A stretch of 64,000 nucleotides of DNA from Flavobacterium hibisci (lineage in GTDB: Bacteria; Bacteroidota; Bacteroidia; Flavobacteriales; Flavobacteriaceae): assembly GCF_020026925.1 (NCBI RefSeq), contig NZ_JAIQDW010000005.1, positions 62,001 to 126,000 on the forward strand. Reading direction: 5' to 3'. Below the pieces are notes generated by a model. It was not told where the DNA came from. It did no database searches and was given only the letters and a program-made list of their open reading frames with translations. A program made the position numbers and the translations under genes. Shown in pieces: positions 26,809 through 33,936 of this stretch. Positions within the stretch are counted from its first letter, which is position 1. Each line of letters starts with the position of its first letter.

Positions 26809-27499
26809 ATGCTTATTAATCGACGATGAACCTTTAGCAATTAAAGTTTTACAAAATTATTTCACCAATTTTCCTGACTTTGAGGTTATAGGTACGTTCA
26901 ATAATTCTTTAGAAGCACTGGATTTTATAAACAGTACACCTGTCGATGCTGTTTTCCTTGATATTAATATGCCCATGATGACAGGTTTTGAACTAATTAG
27001 CTTAATCGAAAATAAAACTAAAGTAATTATTACAACGGCTTTTAGGGAATTTGCAGCCGAAAGCTATGACCTTGACGTTTTAGATTATCTCGTAAAACCT
27101 ATTCCGCTGCCAAGATTTATCAAGTGCATTAACAAAATCACTACCGAATACAATTTAAAAAACAATATCAAAACCGAAATTCCTAAGGTAGATTCGCATA
27201 TTTTTATCAAAGTAGATAAAAAAATGATGAAAATTAATATCGAAGAAATTTTATTTGTTGAAGGAATGAAAGAGTACATAAAAATTGTTACTTCTGATAA
27301 AACTTACATTACTCACAAATCTATTACTGCCCAATCAGAAGAACTGCCTGGCGATAAATTTATACGCATTCATAAATCCTATGTAATTGCGATTAATAAA
27401 GTTAAGTCAATTGAAGGAAACAGGATTCAAATCATGTCACATACAATTCCGATAGGCCGAAACTACAGTAAGGATGTAAAAGCCAAAATTTTGGAATAA
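26798..27499 (+). CDS. LytTR-family response regulator
   Basis: 233 residues. Receiver domain 1-115: acidic pocket LLIDDEP, phosphoacceptor Asp in DAVFLDINMPMMTGFE, and TTAFREFAAESYDLDVLDYLVKPI. C-terminal LytTR DNA-binding domain about 130-233: HIFIKVDKKMMKINIEEILFVEGM, IRIHKSYVIAINKVKSIEGNRI and IPIGRNYSKDVK. It overlaps the kinase gene by 11 bases (translational coupling likely). LytTR proteins bind two direct repeats about 21-22 bp apart; exactly such repeats precede susC and nagB, and a weaker one precedes the MFS gene. It is therefore the probable activator of this locus, which remains to be shown. Confidence 0.93.
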   Translation: MKIKCLLIDDEPLAIKVLQNYFTNFPDFEVIGTFNNSLEALDFINSTPVDAVFLDINMPMMTGFELISLIENKTKVIITTAFREFAAESYDLDVLDYLVKPIPLPRFIKCINKITTEYNLKNNIKTEIPKVDSHIFIKVDKKMMKINIEEILFVEGMKEYIKIVTSDKTYITHKSITAQSEELPGDKFIRIHKSYVIAINKVKSIEGNRIQIMSHTIPIGRNYSKDVKAKILE

Positions 27500-27536
27500 T
27501 CACTAAATCGATATCGCTAATCTCAAAATAATAACA

Positions 27537-27624
27537 CATTGTTGAATAAATTATGTTGTTTGTATAATTTCTTCATTATTTATGCTTTTTTATTTTTTTT
27601 TAAAAGTTGTAACAAATATATTTA
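27537..27624 (+). promoter_or_regulatory. Upstream region of the MFS gene with a weak LytTR-like site and a -7-like box
   Basis: GTTTGTATAAT (27558-27568) agrees with the nagB proximal repeat over its first ten bases. A degenerate partner (CATTGTTGAAT, 27537-27547) lies 21 bp upstream. TATATTTA (27617-27624) is a possible -7 box, but its distance to the repeat (48 bp) is 21 bp more than in susC and nagB. This may be a third, weaker site or chance. Confidence 0.35.
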
Positions 27625-27669
27625 CCACTTTAAAAACCACTAAAAAAACTAAAAAAACTTAATTACATT

Positions 27670-29139
27670 ATGAATTCAGAAAATGTACAAACCAAATGGG
27701 GGCAATTTATTTCACTGATAATTGTCTTTTTCTTTTGGGGTTTTGTTGGTTCTGCCAATGATATCCTGATCCCAGTCTTCAAAAAAGTATTTACTTTATC
27801 CCAGGTACAATCTCAATTAGTTGCATGGGCGTTCTATGCTGCTTATTTTGTGGGATCTATAATTTTCTTTTTAGTGTCTCTAAAATCAGATGTTTTACAA
27901 AAATTTGGATATAAAAAAACACTTGCTGCAGGTTTACTGCTATCTGCTGTTGGTTCATTTTTATTTGTTCCTGCTGCTACAATGGAAAGTTTTCCATTCT
28001 TTTTAACTGCACTCTTTACAGTTGGATTAGGATTTTCTATTCAGCAAATTGTCGCTAATCCTTTAGCCATTAAAATGGGAAGCCCTGAAACCGGAGCACA
28101 CCGTTTAACATTGGCCGGAGGTATAAATTCCTTCGGAACAACAATTGGGGCAATCTTATTAGGAATTGCCTTATTTGGAATGGGAGATAACAAAAAAACA
28201 AACCTTTCCCTTGAAGACATTAAATTGCCTTTTATCATCTTGGGTGCTGCCTTTATATTGGTAGCCATTTTCATGTACTTTTCTAAAATTGAAGATCCGG
28301 CTAAAATAGAAGAAGCTAAAATAGAGAACAAACATACTAATTTTAATATTCTTGACTACCCTCAGCTGTATTTGGGAATGTTAGGAATCTTTATTTATGT
28401 TGGAACAGAGGTTACAATCATCAGTAACTTGCCTGCATTACTTCACACAGCTGAATTCGGAAATGTATTGGAAGATGCCATTGCGCCATTCATCGCATTA
28501 TATTGGGGAAGTTTAATGATAGGACGCTGGAATGGCGGTGTGAACGTTTTCAACACCTCAAACCTTGTAAATACAGCACTTAAATTTATAGTACCGGCCC
28601 TTGCTTTTGGAGTAATTATTGGAGCCAATATTTTTGCTGCACATGATGTTTCCGCATTTTACATTTATCCAATCTGGATTTTACTATTTATAGCAGTAAG
28701 TTTTGTTGGAGGTAAAAATGCCGGAAAAACTTTAATGCTTTTCGGAATTTCAGGTTTATTAATGATGGTGTTTGGATTATTTTGGCCAAATCCTGAAATT
28801 GCTAAATTCTTCTTTATTTCCGGAGGACTGTTCTTGTCTATCATGTGGCCTTCAATTTTCGATTTAGCTATCGCAGGATTAGGAAAAAACACAGGAAAAG
28901 CTTCTTCATTCTTAATCATGATGATTCTTGGAGGAGGAGTTATCCCATTGGTTCAGGGAAGTATCTGCGATTTAGACGCCACACATCCGGAAGGAATATT
29001 AGGGATAACTTATACACATTTTTCATATATCGTGCCTCTTCTTGGTTTTGCCTATCTTGCATTTTACGGCTTCTACTGCCCTAAAATATTAAAGAAACAA
29101 GGTGTTAGTCACGTAATAAGCGAAGGCGGAGGACATTAA
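27670..29139 (+). CDS. Sugar MFS transporter, FucP/NagP type
   Basis: 489 residues, about 12 hydrophobic helices. FucP-family features: FFFWGFVGSANDILIPVFKKVF at the first helix, GFSIQQIVANPLAIKMG, LTLAGGINSFGTTIG, ALYWGSLMIGRW and SIMWPSIFDLAIAGLGKNTGKASSFLIM. These are sugar:proton symporters in the inner membrane; the chitin locus context makes N-acetylglucosamine the likely cargo (NagP role), but the sequence alone does not prove it. It is read away from the kinase/regulator genes on the same strand, 170 bases downstream, and is followed by a very strong terminator. Confidence 0.9.
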   Translation: MNSENVQTKWGQFISLIIVFFFWGFVGSANDILIPVFKKVFTLSQVQSQLVAWAFYAAYFVGSIIFFLVSLKSDVLQKFGYKKTLAAGLLLSAVGSFLFVPAATMESFPFFLTALFTVGLGFSIQQIVANPLAIKMGSPETGAHRLTLAGGINSFGTTIGAILLGIALFGMGDNKKTNLSLEDIKLPFIILGAAFILVAIFMYFSKIEDPAKIEEAKIENKHTNFNILDYPQLYLGMLGIFIYVGTEVTIISNLPALLHTAEFGNVLEDAIAPFIALYWGSLMIGRWNGGVNVFNTSNLVNTALKFIVPALAFGVIIGANIFAAHDVSAFYIYPIWILLFIAVSFVGGKNAGKTLMLFGISGLLMMVFGLFWPNPEIAKFFFISGGLFLSIMWPSIFDLAIAGLGKNTGKASSFLIMMILGGGVIPLVQGSICDLDATHPEGILGITYTHFSYIVPLLGFAYLAFYGFYCPKILKKQGVSHVISEGGGH

Positions 29140-29161
29140 AATTCAGTTCTCCTAATACATA

Positions 29162-29204
29162 AAAAAATCCGTTTTACTTCAACAAAAAGTAAAACGGATT
29201 TTTT
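29162..29204 (+). terminator. Strong terminator after the MFS transporter gene
   Basis: A perfect 18-bp stem, 29162-29179 against 29187-29204, with core TCCGTTTTACTT/AAGTAAAACGGA, a 7-base loop and flanking A6/T6 that also pair. It lies 23 bases after the stop codon and works in the plus direction. Confidence 0.88.
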
Positions 29205-29226
29205 ATTCCTTTAAAAGTTATCAAAT

Positions 29227-29263
29227 AAAAAATCGCCATTTTCCATTAGAATATGACGATTTT
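29227..29263 (-). terminator. Terminator of the transaldolase gene
   Basis: AAAATCG-C-CAT (29229-29239) and ATG-A-CGATTTT (29253-29263) pair with one mismatch. The minus strand continues with a T-run. It lies 22 bases past the fsa-like stop. Confidence 0.65.
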
Positions 29264-29284
29264 AACTATTTATTTTAAAGTAAA

Positions 29285-29941
29285 CTATTTGTTCCCTTTC
29301 TCAAAATCAGCTACAAACTGAGCCAATCCAATATCAGTTAACGGGTGTTTCAACAATCCTGCAATAGCAGACAATGGTCCTGTCATCACATCTGCACCAA
29401 TTTTAGCGCAATTTACAATATGCATGGTGTGACGCACAGAAGCTGCTAAGATTTGAGTCTCATAACCATAGTTATCGTAGATTTCTCTAATTTCCTGAAT
29501 CAAATTCAGACCATCAGTAGAAACATCGTCCAAACGGCCAATAAAAGGCGAAACATAGGTTGCTCCCGCTTTCGCAGCCAATAAAGCCTGACCTGCTGAA
29601 AATACAAGTGTCACGTTAGTTTTAATTCCTTTATCAGAAAAGTATTTTGCAGCCATAACCCCTTCTTTTGTCATTGGCAATTTTACCACGATCTGATCAT
29701 GCAATTCAGCTAATTCCTCACCTTCTTTCACCATTCCTTCAAAATCAAGCGCATTTACTTCAGCACTTACATCTCCTTCAACAAGATTACAGATGTCAAC
29801 ATAATGTTTCAAAATGTTGTTTTTACCTGTAATTCCTTCTTTTGCCATCAAAGACGGGTTTGTTGTTACACCATCCAAAACACCTAATGCCTGTGCTTCC
29901 TTAATTTGAGCTAAATTAGCTGTATCAATAAAAAATTTCAT
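29285..29941 (-). CDS. fsa: Fructose-6-phosphate aldolase / small transaldolase
   Basis: 218 residues, the length of the FSA/TalC subfamily of transaldolases. Seen: [16 protein letters not shown] at the start, [12 protein letters not shown], the Schiff-base lysine region [66 protein letters not shown] and a [12 protein letters not shown] tail. Sequence alone does not separate true transaldolase (sedoheptulose-7-P + glyceraldehyde-3-P) from FSA; most bacteria use this short type for the pentose phosphate pathway. Cytoplasmic. A terminator follows and a dispersed intergenic repeat precedes it. Confidence 0.92.
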   Translation of the reverse strand: MKFFIDTANLAQIKEAQALGVLDGVTTNPSLMAKEGITGKNNILKHYVDICNLVEGDVSAEVNALDFEGMVKEGEELAELHDQIVVKLPMTKEGVMAAKYFSDKGIKTNVTLVFSAGQALLAAKAGATYVSPFIGRLDDVSTDGLNLIQEIREIYDNYGYETQILAASVRHTMHIVNCAKIGADVMTGPLSAIAGLLKHPLTDIGLAQFVADFEKGNK

Positions 29942-29972
29942 AATTATATTTATTTAATTGTGTTCATAATTT

Positions 29973-30102
29973 GGGCGTGACCACAAGGGTCGGGCTTTCG
30001 GCTTTATCTTTTGTTCCGTTACTCTTCACAAAAGGATATTACCTCAAATATATTCACTGAACTCCTATAACTAATAAAAGTTAGTGAATTAATCCCTCAC
30101 GC
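29973..30102. repeat. GGGCGTGA...TCACGC dispersed element with internal stem
   Basis: It starts GGGCGTGACC and ends ATCCCTCACGC, so GCGTGA (29975-29980) pairs with TCACGC (30097-30102). Inside, ATCTTTTGT (30006-30014) pairs with ACAAAAGGAT (30028-30037, one bulge). An extra hairpin, ATTCACT (30052-30058) with AGTGAAT (30083-30089), seems inserted between the core and the right end. Non-coding. The same core vocabulary (TCGCT/CGGCT..TATCTTTTGT and CAAAAGGAT) recurs at 43223-43290. Confidence 0.55.
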
Positions 30103-30131
30103 AAAATCAGGTGCAAAATTACGATTTAAAA

Positions 30132-30332
30132 TTACTTAGAAGAATTGTTTTTGTTTAATTCTCTCAATTCATCTCTGATTTCTTCCAGAACTCTTAAAGT
30201 ATCCTCTTTATAAACTTCTGAATTATTAACTTTATCACTTATTGAGCTCAGTATTCTTCGAATGATAAACCAAACAAAAATTAAAAATACAATACCTGCG
30301 ATACCCGGGTAAAATTCATTAATACTATCCAT
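30132..30332 (-). CDS. Small membrane protein with C-terminal coiled coil
   Basis: 66 residues: a short N-terminus, one hydrophobic helix (IAGIVFLIFVWFIIRRIL, about 11-28) and a charged helical tail, DTLRVLEEIRDELRELNKNN, with a heptad-like pattern. It starts four bases after the stop of the upstream SDR gene, which suggests co-transcription and supports it as a real gene. Function unknown; single-helix proteins of this form occur widely in Flavobacteria. Confidence 0.72.
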   Translation of the reverse strand: MDSINEFYPGIAGIVFLIFVWFIIRRILSSISDKVNNSEVYKEDTLRVLEEIRDELRELNKNNSSK

Positions 30333-30336
30333 GATT

Positions 30337-31140
30337 CTATAATTTATAATGATTCATTAACATCTTCTCATAAACCTTATCCGGAAGCGCACGTTTTAAA
30401 ACGATAGAAAACTTCTGCATAAAAACGCCAACTTTATAATGTACTTTTGGAGTTTTCTCCTGCATGATTTTATAAACCGCTTCGGCCATTTCGTTCGGAT
30501 TGCTTCCTGCATCTACATGTTCATTCATAGTAGCAAGTGTATCGCCATAAACTTTTTCATAAGCTGATCCTTTAATAACCGGGGCATGATAACGTCCTGA
30601 GGCAATATTGGTAGCAAAATCACCAGGTGCGACATTCGTAATTTGTATTCCAAATTGTTTTACCTCCATTCGCAGAGCTTCTGTAATGAGCTCCAAAGCT
30701 CCTTTTGATGCCGAATAAACGCTGCGATATGGCAATCCCATATAAGCTGCAATGGACGTAATATTGATAATCAGACCTGATTTTTGTTCACGCATCTGTG
30801 GCAAAACCGCTTTCATCACTTCAATCGGACCGAAAAAATTCGTCTCAAAATTATTTTTGATTTCCTCCATCGGAATTTCTTCCAAAGGACCGGTAATCCC
30901 AACACCGGCATTATTTATTACAACATCTAACCTTCCTGAAGTCTCAATAATAGTAGCAACAGCAGTTTTTATGGATTCAGCATTTCGAACATCAAGAGCA
31001 ACAAGCGGAAAAACAGAATTCAGTACTTTCTCCGGGTTTCTACTCGTTCCGTAAACTACGAAACCTTTTTTATTCAAAAATTCTCCAATTGATTTTCCAA
31101 TTCCTGATGATCCTCCGGTAATTAAAACGACTTTGCTCAT
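30337..31140 (-). CDS. Short-chain dehydrogenase/reductase (SDR)
   Basis: 267 residues, classical SDR. NAD(P)-binding TGGSSGIGKSIGE at residues 8-20, LDVRNAES acidic/cofactor region, NNAGVG at about 88, catalytic Ser in NITSIAAYMGLP and the YSASKGALELITEALRMEV block carrying Tyr-x-x-x-Lys, then VAPGDFATN. The Arg in YGTSRNPE after the second strand suggests NADPH preference (inferred). The substrate cannot be told; the extended C-terminal helix region is common in Bacteroidota SDRs. The 66-residue membrane protein gene follows it directly. Confidence 0.92.
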   Translation of the reverse strand: MSKVVLITGGSSGIGKSIGEFLNKKGFVVYGTSRNPEKVLNSVFPLVALDVRNAESIKTAVATIIETSGRLDVVINNAGVGITGPLEEIPMEEIKNNFETNFFGPIEVMKAVLPQMREQKSGLIINITSIAAYMGLPYRSVYSASKGALELITEALRMEVKQFGIQITNVAPGDFATNIASGRYHAPVIKGSAYEKVYGDTLATMNEHVDAGSNPNEMAEAVYKIMQEKTPKVHYKVGVFMQKFSIVLKRALPDKVYEKMLMNHYKL

Positions 31141-31143
31141 TTT

Positions 31144-31241
31144 AAGTTAGATGTTAAATGTTATAAGTTAATATTGACTGTCTAGGTGTAGAATTTGATG
31201 TAGACTAAAACTTTTAACCTTTTACATGTAACTTCTAACTT
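31144..31241. repeat. A/T-rich word repeat with inverted arms upstream of the SDR gene
   Basis: The left arm 31144-31170 starts AAGTTAGATGTTAAATG; the reverse complement of the right arm (31209-31241) starts AAGTTAGAAGTTACATG. They share the AAGTTAGA start and the GTTA..ATGT words with A/T mismatches, flanking a 38-base loop. Third member of the family seen at 4949 and 13181. Confidence 0.55.
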
Positions 31242-31258
31242 CCGACAGGGGTAAAAAT

Positions 31259-31281
31259 AAAAAAATCCTCCCGAAGGAAGA
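31259..31281 (-). terminator. UUCG hairpin terminator downstream of the SRP RNA
   Basis: On the minus strand TCTTCC-TTCG-GGAGGA (31266-31281, one G-U) is followed by seven Ts. It is 33 bases beyond the SRP RNA body and its own U-tract, so it looks like a second, back-up terminator. Confidence 0.65.
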
Positions 31282-31313
31282 CTACTTTTGCATAAATTCT
31301 AAAAATAAAAAAT

Positions 31314-31406
31314 GGCAAGCGACCTACATCGCACCGCTCAACCACGTACCCTTGCTATGTTCCCATCCTGGGGGAGTCTGCAGGAGCTGGTCGTGTAGGA
31401 CTTGCC
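31314..31406 (-). ncRNA. ffs: Signal recognition particle RNA, small bacterial type
   Basis: Read on the minus strand, GGCAAG at 31406 pairs with CTTGCC ending at 31314, closing a ~93-base hairpin. The tip carries the conserved SRP helix 8: CCCAGGATGGGAACATAGCA has the GGAA tetraloop and the AGCA asymmetric-loop side, and GTGCGATGTAGG matches the distal 3-prime strand of 4.5S RNA. A U-rich tract (A-T6-A-T5) follows directly, giving a natural 3-prime end at about 31300-31313. A near-perfect promoter ends just before 31406. The RNA binds Ffh for membrane targeting of nascent proteins. The opposite strand would place these motifs in reverse complement, so the orientation is clear. Confidence 0.88.
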
Positions 31407-31410
31407 GGTG

Positions 31411-31440
31411 CAAATATACAATCTTTTTATATTTTTGCAA
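31411..31440 (-). promoter_or_regulatory. SRP RNA promoter
   Basis: On the minus strand TTG (31438-31440), a 19-bp spacer, and TATATTTG (31411-31418) give an exact TTG-N19-TAnnTTTG promoter. The predicted start site falls at about 31406, the first base of the closing stem. Confidence 0.8.
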
Positions 31441-31495
31441 GAGGTTTGTTGCTATAAAAATATCATCGTATATTGGACTATTCAAATTTTAAACT

Positions 31496-32548
31496 ATGAA
31501 AAAACATAACTTCCTAACTGCCATTTTATTAGGAATCACATTAATTGGCTGTGGAGATAAAAATAAAGGTGAAAATTCTTTATTTACTATAGACGATTCT
31601 GCTTTTCCTGCACATTTTCTGCCTCAGGAAGCTGTTTCAATTGCTGTTTTAAATCCAAAATCGAAAGAAATTGACAGCATTGCCTACTTTGTAAACGATA
31701 AAAAAGTGGGAAGTACAAAAGGTTCTGAAAAATTCAAATTCGAATTAAAAAACCAAAAATTAGGATACCAATACCTAAAAGCAACTGTTTATTTTGGCAG
31801 TGATTCATCTGATGCTACAAAAAGAGTAGAATTAGTTTCAAATGTGAATCCTAAATTATTAAAATATAAAATCGTAAATACTTATCCTCATGACAAAAAG
31901 GATTTTACCGAAGGATTGGAGTTTTACAATGATACTTTATACGAAAGTACCGGTCAGGAAGGAGCTTCATTTATAAAAAAATATGATTATAAAACTGGCA
32001 ACGTTTTCAAAAAAATTGATTTAGATTCAAAATACTTTGGAGAAGGCATTACTTTCCTAAACGGTAAATTATTTCAATTGACCTATAAAAACAAAAAAGG
32101 GTTTATTTATGATGCCAAAACATTAAAACTTGAAAAAACTTTTGATTACGAGAAAGATATTGAAGGTTGGGGAATGACAAATGATGGCAAACAAATTTAT
32201 CAAACCGATGGAACTGAAAAAATCTGGAAAGTAGATCCTTCTACGCAAAAAATGATAGATTATATTAACGTTTATTCCGGAACTTCTAAAATTAAAGCTG
32301 TTAATGAGTTGGAATGGATTAACGGAAAAATTTATGCTAATATTTGGTTTAAAGATGCTATTGCAGTTGTAAATCCTAATTCTGGAGCAGTTGAAGGAAT
32401 TCTAGATTTGTCTGGTTTAAGAAAAGTAATGACTGACATTACAAAAGATGATGTCTTAAACGGAATTGCTTACAATCCTAAAACCAAAACTATTTTTGTT
32501 ACCGGTAAAAACTGGAGTAAAATGTTCGAAATAACCTTTTCAGAATAA
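31496..32548 (+). CDS. Glutaminyl-peptide cyclotransferase-like lipoprotein
   Basis: 350 residues with lipoprotein signal ending LIGCGDK (cysteine at residue 19). Residues ~30-120 form an Ig-like beta domain; residues ~125-350 are the five-bladed propeller of the plant/bacterial-type glutamine cyclotransferase family: YPHDKKDFTEGLEFYNDTLYES, the GEGITFLNGKLFQLTYK block, EGWGMTNDGKQIYQTDG, ELEWINGKIYANIW and LNGIAYNPKTKTIFVTGKNW. It forms N-terminal pyroglutamate on peptides or exported proteins; envelope location. Many type IX cargo proteins begin with Gln after signal cleavage, so such substrates are plausible (inferred). A nested hairpin follows. Confidence 0.9.
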   Translation: MKKHNFLTAILLGITLIGCGDKNKGENSLFTIDDSAFPAHFLPQEAVSIAVLNPKSKEIDSIAYFVNDKKVGSTKGSEKFKFELKNQKLGYQYLKATVYFGSDSSDATKRVELVSNVNPKLLKYKIVNTYPHDKKDFTEGLEFYNDTLYESTGQEGASFIKKYDYKTGNVFKKIDLDSKYFGEGITFLNGKLFQLTYKNKKGFIYDAKTLKLEKTFDYEKDIEGWGMTNDGKQIYQTDGTEKIWKVDPSTQKMIDYINVYSGTSKIKAVNELEWINGKIYANIWFKDAIAVVNPNSGAVEGILDLSGLRKVMTDITKDDVLNGIAYNPKTKTIFVTGKNWSKMFEITFSE

Positions 32549-32568
32549 ACCAGACAAAAAAATAACCT

Positions 32569-32628
32569 AAAACACGAATTTCACAGATTTCACTAATTAC
32601 AAAGTGAGGTTTGCGAAATTCGTGTTTT
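32569..32628 (+). terminator. CACGAATTTC nested hairpin, terminator and dispersed word repeat
   Basis: AAAACACGAATTTC (32569-32582) pairs perfectly with GAAATTCGTGTTTT (32615-32628); inside, TTCACT/AGTGAG form a second short stem. A TTTTAA tract follows the outer stem. It is 20 bases after the cyclotransferase stop. Its CACGAATTT/CACAGATTT words recall another class of short intergenic repeat. Confidence 0.65.
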
Positions 32629-32649
32629 TAATTTTATTAATTTTATACC

Positions 32650-33888
32650 ATGACAACTCTTATTACCAACATAAAAGAACTGCTACAAGTTCGTGAAACC
32701 TCTGTTGCGAAAGTTTCAGGAGCCGAAATGGCAATTCTTCCCACCATAAAAAATGCTTTTTTAATTATAAGAGACAATCTCATTGCTGATTTCGGGTCAA
32801 TGGAAATTCTTCCTGAAGTTACGGCTGATAAAATTATCGACGCAAGCGGAAGAATTGTACTTCCATGTTGGTGCGACAGTCATACACACATTGTTTATGC
32901 AGGAAATCGCGAGCAGGAATTTGTTGACAGAATTAATGGATTTACTTATGAGCAAATTGCAAATCGTGGCGGTGGAATTTTAAATTCTGCTAAAAAATTA
33001 AACGAAACTTCAGAAGAAGAAATCTACGAGCAGTCGAGGTTACGTTTAGAAGAAGTGATGAATTTAGGAACCGGAGCTGTCGAAATAAAATCAGGTTATG
33101 GATTAACCGTTGAAGGTGAATTAAAAATGCTTCGGGTCATTAAAAAACTTGCCGACAATTATCCAATTTCCATAAAAGCGACTTTTTTGGGTGCTCATGC
33201 TTTCCCATTGCATTACAAAGAAAATAAAGAAGGTTACATTGAGGAAATAATAAGTAAAATGCTTCCTGAAATTACAAAAAATAAACTGGCAGAGTATATT
33301 GATGTATTTTGTGAAAGTGGTTATTTCTCAGTAGAAGAAACCGAAAAAATAATAGAAGCCGGAATCCGGTTTGGGTTGACCCCAAAAATCCATGTAAACC
33401 AGTTTAAATCACTTGGAGGTGTAAAAGCAGGTGTCAAACACAATGCCCTTTCTGTAGATCACCTTGAAATCATGAACAGAGAAGATATTGAAGCACTAAA
33501 AGATTCCGAAACTATGCCGGTAGCTTTACCATCATGCTCTTATTTTTTAAGCATTCCTTACACTCCTGCCCGTGAAATGATCAATGCAGGTTTACCAATT
33601 GCTTTAGCAACAGATTTCAACCCCGGATCTACTCCATCCGGTAATATGAATTTTGTCGTAGCAACCGCCTGTATTAAAATGAAAATGACTCCCGAAGAAG
33701 CCATTAATGCAGCTACAATAAATGGCGCATATGCAATGGGACTTTCAGAAACGCATGGAAGTATCACAAAAGGCAAAAGAGCTAATTTGATTATCACAAA
33801 ACCTGTTTCCTCATTTTACCAGATCCCTTATGCTTTTGGAAGCAACCTGATTGAAAGTGTCATTATTGAAGGTAAATTTTTAGCATAA
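32650..33888 (+). CDS. hutI: Imidazolonepropionase
   Basis: 412 residues, normal HutI length. An amidohydrolase-fold enzyme of histidine degradation that opens 4-imidazolone-5-propanoate to N-formimino-L-glutamate. Seen: GRIVLPCWCDSHTHIVYAGNRE with the metal HxH motif near residue 77, RINGFTYEQIANRGGGIL, GTGAVEIKSGYGLT, FLGAHAFP, KIHVNQFKSLGG, SVDHLE and ALATDFNPGSTPSGNM with the metal Asp. It precedes, on the same strand, the arginase-family formimidoylglutamase gene, but a minus-strand gene sits between. The hutH and hutU genes are not in the window. A clean terminator follows. Confidence 0.96.
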   Translation: MTTLITNIKELLQVRETSVAKVSGAEMAILPTIKNAFLIIRDNLIADFGSMEILPEVTADKIIDASGRIVLPCWCDSHTHIVYAGNREQEFVDRINGFTYEQIANRGGGILNSAKKLNETSEEEIYEQSRLRLEEVMNLGTGAVEIKSGYGLTVEGELKMLRVIKKLADNYPISIKATFLGAHAFPLHYKENKEGYIEEIISKMLPEITKNKLAEYIDVFCESGYFSVEETEKIIEAGIRFGLTPKIHVNQFKSLGGVKAGVKHNALSVDHLEIMNREDIEALKDSETMPVALPSCSYFLSIPYTPAREMINAGLPIALATDFNPGSTPSGNMNFVVATACIKMKMTPEEAINAATINGAYAMGLSETHGSITKGKRANLIITKPVSSFYQIPYAFGSNLIESVIIEGKFLA

Positions 33889-33917
33889 AAAAAGAGGAGA
33901 TAAAACTCCTCTTTTTT
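33888..33917. terminator. Terminator after hutI, usable in both directions
   Basis: AAAAAAGAGGAG (33888-33899) and CTCCTCTTTTTT (33906-33917) form a 12-bp stem around ATAAAA, with T6 on the plus strand and T6 on the minus. It begins at the hutI stop and also ends the convergent gene at 33937. Confidence 0.88.
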
Positions 33918-33936
33918 ATATGTTGATTCTAATATA

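Noticed and set aside
27500..27669. Riboswitch or leader in front of the MFS gene
   Set aside because: The region is A/T homopolymer-rich with no stable stem or known ligand-binding core.
30052..30089. ATTCACT/AGTGAAT hairpin as a separate terminator
   Set aside because: It lies inside the larger GGGCGTGA element and has no T-run; better read as an insertion within that element.
31314..31406. SRP RNA on the plus strand
   Set aside because: GGAA tetraloop, AGCA side, promoter and U-tract all occur only in the minus-strand reading.
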